Shown in pieces: positions 8,853-15,916 of a stretch of DNA of 64,000 nucleotides. The notes beneath the pieces were generated by a model that saw only the letters and a list, made by a program, of their open reading frames with translations, was not told the DNA's origin and searched no databases. The position numbers were made by a program, and so were the translations under genes. Positions within the stretch are counted from its first letter, which is position 1; every line of letters starts with the position of its first letter. The DNA is from Burkholderia sp. Nafp2/4-1b (GTDB taxonomy: Bacteria; Pseudomonadota; Gammaproteobacteria; Burkholderiales; Burkholderiaceae): the NCBI RefSeq assembly GCF_003635165.1, contig NZ_ML058626.1:135558-199557 (forward strand). The letters are read 5' to 3'.

Positions 8853-10166
8853 ATGCGCCTGCCCGCTCCCCCCGACGCGCTTCACCCGGTGCGCCCGCCC
8901 ACGAGTGCCGCCGCGTTCGATGCGACGCGCCCCGAGGTGCGCCGCCTGCTGACCGCGATTCCGTCGTTCCTCGACCTGCCCGACGACGAGCGCCGCCGCA
9001 TCGCCGCCGATACGGTGCGGGTGCTCGCGTATCTGGCCGATCCGAACGGCGTGCATGCCGAGATCGCCGAGCGCGAGGCCAACGGCGAACTGCCGCGCAC
9101 CGGCCTCGCGCATCCGGTCGCGCGGCCGCATCCGGCGCTGGCGCCGGTGCCGGCGGCCACGGCGCTGGCCGACGATCCCGTCACCGCGACCAAGCGCCAG
9201 CTGTCGCAGGACCCCGGTTTCGCCGGCAAGGACTTCCAGGCCGGCGCGGTCAAGCAGGGCGTCGAGCAGTTCGGCCAGATGGTGCAGAAGGTCGATTTCC
9301 CGAAATTCGTCGGCGGCCTGATCAAGAACGTGTTCCAGGCGATCGTCGAAAGCTCGATCGAGCAGATGCGCGCGTATGGCGAGCTGATCGCCAACGTCGC
9401 CAAGACCACCGCCCAGTTCATGAGCGACAACATCAGCGAGGGGGCCGGCCGCGACTATCTTGCCGATTCGTTCCCGGACGTGCTGTCGGTGCAGGCGCAG
9501 GACGGCGCCGACGCGTTCGACGCGGACAGCGCCGGTGCGGCCGCCGCGGCGGCGCCGACGCGGCTGGTCGCGCAGGGCGACAACGCGCAGCAGCGGCTTG
9601 CCGAGATCAGCCGGAACTACAACCTCGAGCCGCCCGTGACCGACCTGTCCGACGACAAGTCCGAACTGCGGCTCGTCACCGCGGCGCGCCTGCAGATGGC
9701 GAAGCAGCGCCAGCAACTGCTGTCGTCGATGGTCATGCTCGGCATCAACCGGATCGTCGTCACCGACGGGTCGATCAACGCCAAGGTGGTGTTCGACATG
9801 CGCGCGAGCGACACCGCGAAACGCACCTACACCGCATCGATGCACGACCGCGAGAGCCAGAAATACAAGGAGTCGCTCAACGCGCACTACGGCAGCTGGT
9901 ACACGCCGTATTCGGCCGACGCCGCGTTCGAGGGGCAGCAGGAGCACGTGGCCACCGTCGGCTCGGCGCTCGACGACACCAGCGAATCGAAAGCGGAGGT
10001 GAAAGCGAAGCTGTCGGGTGAGGTGCGCGTCAATTTCAAGAGCGACTACCTGCCGCTCGACAAGATGGCGACGCCCGAGATGATGTCGGTGATCCAGGGC
10101 AACTCGACGCCGTATAACCCCAACAAGCCGGCCCCGGCGGCCGGCTTGCCTGCCGGGCAGCACTGA
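8853..10166 (+). CDS. Family A paralogue 3 (A3)
   Basis: The 437-residue product is the third family A member. Block 1 (about 147-213) reads DFPKFVGGLIKNVFQAIV, SSIEQMRAYGELIANVAK and GRDYLADSFPDV. Block 2 (279-321) reads MAKQRQQLLSSMVMLGINRI followed by VVTDGSINAKVVFDMRASD. Block 3 (391-415) reads VNFKSDYLPLDKMATPEM. The N-terminal 60 residues contain a helical pattern (DATRPEVRRLLTAIPSFLDL, DDERRRIAADTVRVLAYLAD) also found in A2 and A4 but missing from the shorter A1. The Ala/Pro tail is short here. It starts 3 bp after the A2 stop and ends 4 bp before B2, so it is co-transcribed. No known family could be assigned. Confidence 0.88.
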   Translation: MRLPAPPDALHPVRPPTSAAAFDATRPEVRRLLTAIPSFLDLPDDERRRIAADTVRVLAYLADPNGVHAEIAEREANGELPRTGLAHPVARPHPALAPVPAATALADDPVTATKRQLSQDPGFAGKDFQAGAVKQGVEQFGQMVQKVDFPKFVGGLIKNVFQAIVESSIEQMRAYGELIANVAKTTAQFMSDNISEGAGRDYLADSFPDVLSVQAQDGADAFDADSAGAAAAAAPTRLVAQGDNAQQRLAEISRNYNLEPPVTDLSDDKSELRLVTAARLQMAKQRQQLLSSMVMLGINRIVVTDGSINAKVVFDMRASDTAKRTYTASMHDRESQKYKESLNAHYGSWYTPYSADAAFEGQQEHVATVGSALDDTSESKAEVKAKLSGEVRVNFKSDYLPLDKMATPEMMSVIQGNSTPYNPNKPAPAAGLPAGQH

Positions 10167-10170
10167 GATC

Positions 10171-11166
10171 ATGGCGCGCATGCTCATCGCCCCGCCGGCG
10201 GATGCCGGGCTAGCGGCCGCCATCCGGTCGGGCGAGCGGCTCGTCGAGCGCGCGACCGCCCGCGGCCTGGCCTTCGCGCTCGACGAGCTCGGCGACATCG
10301 CGATTCCCGATCCCGTTTCCGCAAACGTCGACAAGGCGCAACTGCGCGCGCTCGCATCGCTCTATCTGGCGGCCGATCTCGAGCCCGCGGGCGTGATTCC
10401 CGCGGTCGAGGCGCTTGCCGGCCTGTCCGCGAGCGGCGCGGTCGGCGTCGATCTGGGCGGCGCGGAGCCGCTGGTCGCCAACTGGTGGCGCCACCGCGCC
10501 GAGAAGCTCGCGGCCGGCGAGCGGGCGGCGTTCTATTCGCGGCTGTTCGGCACGTCGTACGGCCCGGCGGCGGCGGATGCCGGGCGCAACGTCCAGTTCG
10601 AGGAATGCATGCTCGTGCTGTGCGAGGCGCTCTACAAGCTCGACGAGACGCCCGGCGCCGACGCGCGCGGGGATTCCGGCCAGCAGGCGCGCGTACGCAG
10701 CGCCGCGCGCGCGCTCGCGCAGAACCTCGGCGCCGCGTGTACCGGCGTGACGGCGTTCATGGCCGGCGAGATCGTCGGGATGCTCAGGGACGCATTCGCG
10801 ATCCTCGGCCACGCCGATATGCGTCACGGCTTTGCCGCGCGCGACATCTGGGGCGTGGTCGCGGGCATCGGCAGGCTCTCGCGACAGCCGCCGCGCCAGC
10901 CTGCCGCCTATGTCCGGCGCGGCAAAGCCGGGATGACCGTGATCGCATGGCTGGCGGACGTCGCCGATGCGCTCGGCGGCGCGTCGCCGCTCGTGACCCT
11001 CGATAACCCGGTGATCGCCTGCGCCGCCGACTGGATCGAGGCCACGCTCAGCCTCGGCGAGAAACCGGACGGCCAGGCGCCTTCCGTCCCGGACGACGGC
11101 CGCGCCGCGCCGCCGGCTCCGCGCGCGGCCGCACCGGGCAATGCGTGGGCGGCACTCGGAAGCTGA
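10171..11166 (+). CDS. Family B paralogue 2 (B2)
   Basis: This 331-residue protein is a shorter relative of B1. Residues 100-268 match residues 330-505 of B1: PLVANWWRHRAEKL, then VRSAARALAQNLGAACTGVT, ARDIWGVVAGIGRL and MTVIAWLADVADAL occur in the same order and spacing. It lacks the Gly-rich insert and the N-terminal half of B1 and ends in an Ala/Pro-rich tail like the family A proteins. There is no signal peptide or catalytic motif. The ATG is 4 bp after the A3 stop. The B1/A2-A3 and B2/A4 order suggests that an A+B unit was duplicated within the cluster. Confidence 0.86.
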   Translation: MARMLIAPPADAGLAAAIRSGERLVERATARGLAFALDELGDIAIPDPVSANVDKAQLRALASLYLAADLEPAGVIPAVEALAGLSASGAVGVDLGGAEPLVANWWRHRAEKLAAGERAAFYSRLFGTSYGPAAADAGRNVQFEECMLVLCEALYKLDETPGADARGDSGQQARVRSAARALAQNLGAACTGVTAFMAGEIVGMLRDAFAILGHADMRHGFAARDIWGVVAGIGRLSRQPPRQPAAYVRRGKAGMTVIAWLADVADALGGASPLVTLDNPVIACAADWIEATLSLGEKPDGQAPSVPDDGRAAPPAPRAAAPGNAWAALGS

Positions 11167-11307
11167 CATGGAACCGCGTCGCTCAGGCCGTCGCGAGACG
11201 GGCGGCAGAACCCGAGTGCCGACGGCGGCCGACGCGCCGTCGCCCATCTGGCCGCGCTTCAGGTGTAGCCGGACGCGGGACGCGCGATGCGCGGCGGAGC
11301 CGCTGAG

Positions 11308-12783
11308 ATGACGGCAACCGCGCACCTTGCGCGTTCGCCGGTGCCGCGGCCCGACGTTCGCCACCGTGTCCGCGAACTGCTGTCCGCGCAGCAGGGCTTC
11401 GGCGCACTCGATCCGGCCATACGCCGCGATCTCGCGTCCGGACTGGCACGGATCGGCTCGCTCGCGCTCGACCACGACGAACTCGCGGCGCAACCCCGCA
11501 CGGCGCTGGCCGTCGCGCAGAGCGCGGGCTCGGCGTATTCGGGCACCGCGATCGACCGGATGGCCGGCACGACCCGGGCGGTGCTCGACGCGGTTTCGTT
11601 CCCGCGCTTCGTAACCGAGCTGATCACGGGCGTCTTCAAGGCGATGAACGATTCGAACCAGCAGCAGCTGACCGCATTCGTCGACCTGATCCGCAACGTC
11701 GCGCAGACCACCGAAGGCTTCGCGGACAGCAACGTCGGCATCGCGGGCGCGCGGCAGTGGCTGGCCGAGCATTTCCCCGCGGCTTACGAGATCAGCGGCG
11801 ACGACGACACCACGAACGACGCCGACGAACTGGCGGGCCTGCCGCCGGACGAGCGCCGTCAGCGCCAGCAGGAACTGCAGGCCGAGCGCGATGCCGCGAC
11901 CCGGCTGGCGCTGCGTCCGGGCGCGACGCCGCCGCCCGAAGCGGCGCTGCGCAGTGCGCTGGGACTCGCGCCGGGCGACGCGGTGCCGGCCTCCGACCCC
12001 GAGCGCCTCGTGCCGCTCGCGCAGCAGGCGCTGGCCCGCAACCGCCAGCAGTTGCTCGCCACGATGGTGCAGATGGGCTTGCAGCGCATCGTGATCGAGA
12101 GCGGGCGGCTCAATGCCGCGATGAATTTCCATATCGACGCGAGCAGCGCCGCCGCGAACGACCGCGGCTCGCAATTCGACACGCGCAACACGGTGGGGGT
12201 GAGCGGGGGCGCACGTTTCGGGCCGTGGGGTGCGGAGGCCAACGTGCAGAGCACGATCGGCTACGTGTCGACCGACCGGACGCAGACGACCGAGAGCTCG
12301 CACGCCGACGTGAACCTGAGCAGCGGCGTCGAGCTCGTGTTTCGTACCGACTACGTGCCGTTGAACCGGCTGGCGGGCGTGGGCGACATCGAACGCATCC
12401 GCGTCAACACGCTCAATCCGGATGCCGAAGCGGCGCGCGCGGCCACCGACCGCGCGGCCCAGCGCAGCGCCGAACAGGCCGACATGGCCGCTCGCCGGAC
12501 CTCGCTGGACAGCGGGCTGCGCGCGCCGCCCGCCGCCGCGCCCGCGGCGCCGCGGTCCACGGCGCCGGGTTCGCCGGCACCGGGTTCAGCGGCGCCGGGC
12601 GCGGCAGCGGGCGGCCACGCGAGCCAGGCGGCACCGGCGCCGTCGAATCCGTCGCCCTCATCCGCGGCTCAGCCGCCTTCCGGGCCGGGTGCCGCCGCGT
12701 CGCCGTCGCCTGCGCACGCGGCGACGCCCGCGCCTCGATCGCCTGCCGGCGCAACGGCAGCGGGACACCGTGCCGCGTCGTGA
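11308..12783 (+). CDS. Family A paralogue 4 (A4), last gene of the cluster
   Basis: The fourth family A member (491 residues) is the most divergent. Block 1 (97-162) reads SFPRFVTELITGVFKAMND and ends ARQWLAEHFPAAYEI. Block 2 (240-280) reads NRQQLLATMVQMGLQRIV followed by IESGRLNAAMNFHIDAS. Block 3 (340-365) reads FRTDYVPLNRLAGVGDIERI. The C-terminal 110 residues are Ala/Pro/Ser-rich. I chose the ATG at 11308 because GGAG sits about 9 nt upstream; an in-frame ATG at 11287 would add seven residues but has a weak ribosome site. A 140 bp gap separates it from B2, the largest gap in the cluster, so it could have its own promoter. Function unknown. Confidence 0.86.
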   Translation: MTATAHLARSPVPRPDVRHRVRELLSAQQGFGALDPAIRRDLASGLARIGSLALDHDELAAQPRTALAVAQSAGSAYSGTAIDRMAGTTRAVLDAVSFPRFVTELITGVFKAMNDSNQQQLTAFVDLIRNVAQTTEGFADSNVGIAGARQWLAEHFPAAYEISGDDDTTNDADELAGLPPDERRQRQQELQAERDAATRLALRPGATPPPEAALRSALGLAPGDAVPASDPERLVPLAQQALARNRQQLLATMVQMGLQRIVIESGRLNAAMNFHIDASSAAANDRGSQFDTRNTVGVSGGARFGPWGAEANVQSTIGYVSTDRTQTTESSHADVNLSSGVELVFRTDYVPLNRLAGVGDIERIRVNTLNPDAEAARAATDRAAQRSAEQADMAARRTSLDSGLRAPPAAAPAAPRSTAPGSPAPGSAAPGAAAGGHASQAAPAPSNPSPSSAAQPPSGPGAAASPSPAHAATPAPRSPAGATAAGHRAAS

Positions 12784-12946
12784 AGGCGCATCGGCAGCAA
12801 GTTGCGAAGCCGCGTGTCGCGCCGGATTCGTTGACGACGTTCAGCCGCGCGAGCGAGCCGTTGAGTGCCCGGTGGCGCGCGGTTGTCGACCGGCAGTGCC
12901 GACCGGGTGCGACGGCGTCGTCGGGAAGACCTGACGCGTGTGCCGC

Positions 12947-13681
12947 TCAGGCACGCGGCGCGACCGATGCGCCCGTGATCCCGTGCCGCCGCAGCGAATC
13001 CGCGACGAAGCCCGACGCCTTCATCTCCTCGACGAATTCGCCGAGGAACGCGGCCGCCGCTGCACCGCGGCTCTTCGGCACGCCCATTGCCTGGCGGATC
13101 ACCATGAAGCGCTCGTCTAGCAGGCGCAGGCCCGGCGTCTTCGCCGCGTCGGCTTCGAGCTGCTGCTTGACGCCTGCGGCGACTTCGAGCTGCTGGTCGA
13201 CGAACGTCGGCACGACGGCCGGCGACGTCGGCGCGCGCACGATCTGCGCGGCCTTCAGTTCGCGCGTGAGGAACAGGTCATATGCGCTGCCCTTGCCGAC
13301 CACCACGCGATTGTGCGGCTGGTCGACGTCCGCATTGCCGCGGATCGGCGAATCGTCGTGCACGAGATAGAAGCCTTCGATCAGCACGTACGGCTCGGTG
13401 AACGCGACCGTTTCGCCGCGCAGCGGATCGACCGCGAAGAAGCCGAAATCGGCACGCTCTTCGGTCAGCGCCTGCACCGACTTGCCGGCCGCATCGAACA
13501 CGACGAGCTCGAGCTCGGCCGCGAGCCGCTCGGCGAATGCGCGCGCGAGATCGATCGACACGCCGAACGGCTCGCCTGTCGCCGGGTCGCGATTCGCGAG
13601 GATCGGGTTGCCGAGATTGATCGACGCGCGCAGCTTGCCGGTGGGCGTGAAGGCGGAAAGGACGGAAGGGGCGATGGTCAT
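12947..13681 (-). CDS. Solute-binding protein family 3-like protein without signal peptide
   Basis: The 244-residue sequence has the periplasmic amino-acid-binding (SBP_bac_3) layout: GKLRASINLGNPILA at the start, then EPFGVSIDLARAFAERL, an ALTEERADFGFFAVDP segment, RGETVAFTEPYVLIEGFYLV, and a second-lobe KGSAYDLFL motif. The family usually binds polar amino acids for an ABC importer. This one has no N-terminal signal peptide and no permease or ATPase beside it, so it may be cytoplasmic, a ligand sensor, or mis-started; no better upstream start is visible. It is convergent with the family A cluster and downstream of an ABM-type monooxygenase on the same strand. Confidence 0.85.
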   Translation of the reverse strand: MTIAPSVLSAFTPTGKLRASINLGNPILANRDPATGEPFGVSIDLARAFAERLAAELELVVFDAAGKSVQALTEERADFGFFAVDPLRGETVAFTEPYVLIEGFYLVHDDSPIRGNADVDQPHNRVVVGKGSAYDLFLTRELKAAQIVRAPTSPAVVPTFVDQQLEVAAGVKQQLEADAAKTPGLRLLDERFMVIRQAMGVPKSRGAAAAAFLGEFVEEMKASGFVADSLRRHGITGASVAPRA

Positions 13682-13774
13682 GATGGGGCTCGTGGTGGTC
13701 GAAGGCTCGGCTGATCAGGAGGCAAGGTTTCGTGCGGCAGCGTGAGCGTGTTCCTGTCGTTGGTGGGTGAAAGG

Positions 13775-13790
13775 GGCACCCGCGGGTGCC
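13775..13790. promoter_or_regulatory. Perfect 16-bp palindrome upstream of the solute-binding-like gene
   Basis: GGCACCCGCGGGTGCC is fully self-complementary. It lies 94 bp upstream of the solute-binding-like gene start and about 52 bp downstream of the ABM-type gene stop on the same strand. It could be an operator for the former or part of a terminator of the latter; there is no T-tract, so I favour neither strongly. Confidence 0.4.
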
Positions 13791-13841
13791 GTGCGGCGAC
13801 GCCGCGTCGAAACATAGGTCCGCTTAGCGGGGCGGTTGCGG

Positions 13842-14135
13842 CTACTTCACCGCCACTTCCGTATGCACGACCTGCGGCGGGCTCTTGAAGAACGGACCGG
13901 CCAGCTGTCGCCACGCCTGGAAGTCGTCCGACTCGCGGAAATGCACCATGTGGTCGTCGACGGTGTCCCATTTGACGACGAGCAGATACCCGCCGCTACG
14001 CTCGATCACGCGGTGCAGCTCGGCGCCGCCGCAGCCGCGCGCACGGGCGAACAGCGGAAGTGCCTGACGAACCGCGGCTTCGAACGGCTCGGCCTGCGAC
14101 GGATCGATTTCGAGCGATGCCATTTCCAGAATCAT
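13842..14135 (-). CDS. Antibiotic-biosynthesis-monooxygenase (ABM) family protein
   Basis: The 97-residue product shows the ABM dimeric alpha/beta-barrel pattern: MILEMASLEIDPSQAEPFEAAV strand-helix, then ARGCGGAELHRVIERSGGYLLVVKWDTVDDHMVHFRES, the W-D/H-F region common in these small cofactor-free oxygenases or stress proteins. The start was placed at 14135 because GGAG lies 6 nt upstream; a longer frame to 14219 has no ribosome site and adds unrelated sequence. The substrate cannot be read from the sequence. It is divergent from the REC/HD-GYP-like gene across a 274 bp gap. Confidence 0.85.
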   Translation of the reverse strand: MILEMASLEIDPSQAEPFEAAVRQALPLFARARGCGGAELHRVIERSGGYLLVVKWDTVDDHMVHFRESDDFQAWRQLAGPFFKSPPQVVHTEVAVK

Positions 14136-14409
14136 GAAAGCTCCATACGGGAAGAATGATGCGGCGCGGCGCCGGCATTGACCCGCGCCTTGCGCAACGA
14201 TACCGGAAGTCGGCATCACGGTGGCCGCGCGCCGTCAGCGCGAGTCCTGCGGGGCCGTCACGCGTCCCGGACGATCGATGCCGGCGGCGCGGGCCATGCG
14301 GTCCAAATCACTGGGCGCGTCACCCGGATCAGCGTTTTCCCCAATGCGGAATAGTGCGGCGCAAGCCGATGTCACAGAGGCGGTGAAGACAATCAATCCG
14401 AGGCCTGCC

Positions 14410-15819
14410 ATGACGACATCCGCGACAAACGGAGCCAACGATGCACCACCCGAAACGATCGCCGAAGCCGCATCCGACACCCTCGTCGCCGCCCCGTCGA
14501 TCCTGCTGGTCGACGATGAACCGAGCGTGCTGTCCGCACTCAAGCGCGTGTTGCGGCCCGCGCGCTACGAGATCCTGACCGCCGAAAGCGGGGAAGCCGC
14601 GCTCGAGATCCTGGCGTCGACCGAAATCGACCTGATCGTGTCCGACATGCGGATGCCGAACATGAGCGGCGCGGCGTTTCTGGCACGGGCACGCGCGTTG
14701 TACCCGGACACGATGCGGATTCTGTTGACCGGCTATTCCGACATCGCGTCGATCGTGGAGGCCGTCAACGAAGGCGGCGTGTACCGCTACCTGAACAAGC
14801 CGTGGGACGATCACGACCTGCTGATGACGCTCGAGCAGGCGCTCGAGCAGCGGCGCTTGCGCAACGAAGCCGCACGGCTCGCCGCGCTGACCGAAGCGCA
14901 GAACGAAACGCTGCGCCGTTTCAACACCGAGCTCGAAACGCAGGTGCGTGCGCGCACCGAGGAGCTCGGGCAAACCGTGATGTTCCTCGAAGCGGCGCAG
15001 CATGACCTGAAAAGCAGTTTCACCGCGATGGTCCAGGTTTGCGCGAGCATGATCGAAATGCGCTGCGGGACGGCCAGCGGCCATGCGATGCGCGTCGGCG
15101 AGATCGCGCGCCGTCTTGCGCTGTCGGCCGGGATGAGCAGCCTGCACGCACAGGACGTGTATTACGCGGGCTTGCTGCACGGCATCGGCAAGCTGTCATT
15201 GCCGGACGAACTGCTGCACAAGCCGCTCGTGAAGATGACGACGGACGAACACAGCCTATTCCAGCAGCATCCGTTGCGGGCCCAGATGGTGCTCACGCCG
15301 GTCGCGCAATTGCACAAGGTCGCGTCGATCGTGCTGCACCAGTACGAACGATTCAACGGACGCGGCACGCCGGATGGGCTGACGGGCGACGCGATCCCGC
15401 TCGGCTCGCGGATCGTTGCAATCGCGCGCGATTTCGAAGGGCTGCGCCACGGCGAGATCGGTGCGCCGCACTCGGTCGAGCAGGCGATCGACGTGCTGCG
15501 CTCGCAGGCCGGCGTGCGTTACGACCCGCTGCTCGTCGCGCGGTTCATCGAACTGATGCGCGATCCGGCGAGCCTCGGCATCGCGGCGTCCGTCGCGGAG
15601 ATCAAGTCCGCGCAGCTGCGCGAAGGGATGCAGCTCGCCGACGATCTGCGCACGCATCGCGGCGTGCTGCTGATGACGAAGGGCAGCGTGATGTCGACCC
15701 ATCAGATCGAGCTCGTGCGCCGTTTCGAGGCACGGGAAGGGACGCCGTTCGACATTCTCGTGCTGACCGGCGCCGCCGCGTCGGCGCAGGCAGCGGCCGC
15801 CGAAGCGCCGCCCGCCTGA
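14410..15819 (+). CDS. Response regulator with degenerate HD-GYP output domain
   Basis: The protein (469 residues from this ATG, GAGG 6 nt upstream) has a receiver domain at about 30-145 with acidic pocket DDE, phospho-acceptor Asp79 in IVSDMRMPN, the conserved T/S in LLTGYSD and K in YLNKPWD. A coiled-coil region follows (about 150-200). Residues about 205-400 form an HD-GYP-like domain. However, the HD dyad is HG (GLLHGIGKL, His257) and the GYP motif reads GTP (FNGRGTPDG, about 319-321), and the HHE site reads LHQYE. HD-GYP enzymes degrade cyclic di-GMP; the missing residues suggest this one is inactive as a phosphodiesterase and acts as a binding or signalling partner. It precedes an MHYT histidine kinase by 97 bp, a plausible cognate pair. 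Confidence 0.9.
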   Translation: MTTSATNGANDAPPETIAEAASDTLVAAPSILLVDDEPSVLSALKRVLRPARYEILTAESGEAALEILASTEIDLIVSDMRMPNMSGAAFLARARALYPDTMRILLTGYSDIASIVEAVNEGGVYRYLNKPWDDHDLLMTLEQALEQRRLRNEAARLAALTEAQNETLRRFNTELETQVRARTEELGQTVMFLEAAQHDLKSSFTAMVQVCASMIEMRCGTASGHAMRVGEIARRLALSAGMSSLHAQDVYYAGLLHGIGKLSLPDELLHKPLVKMTTDEHSLFQQHPLRAQMVLTPVAQLHKVASIVLHQYERFNGRGTPDGLTGDAIPLGSRIVAIARDFEGLRHGEIGAPHSVEQAIDVLRSQAGVRYDPLLVARFIELMRDPASLGIAASVAEIKSAQLREGMQLADDLRTHRGVLLMTKGSVMSTHQIELVRRFEAREGTPFDILVLTGAAASAQAAAAEAPPA

Positions 15820-15916
15820 CGCCGCGCACACCGCACACCGCACGCCGCGCGGCCTGCAGCGCGTGTCCGATCGCGCGCCGCCGGCCACGCGTTCATTTCG
15901 ACCGGGGCGCTCGCTC

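Noticed and set aside
11287..11307. Alternative start of A4 at 11287
   Set aside because: The ribosome site is weak there, whereas GGAG is correctly spaced before the ATG at 11308.
1..12783. Prophage, tailocin or contractile injection system
   Set aside because: No sheath, tube, baseplate, terminase, integrase, lysis or AAA tail ATPase gene can be seen; the repeated proteins share no recognisable phage motif.
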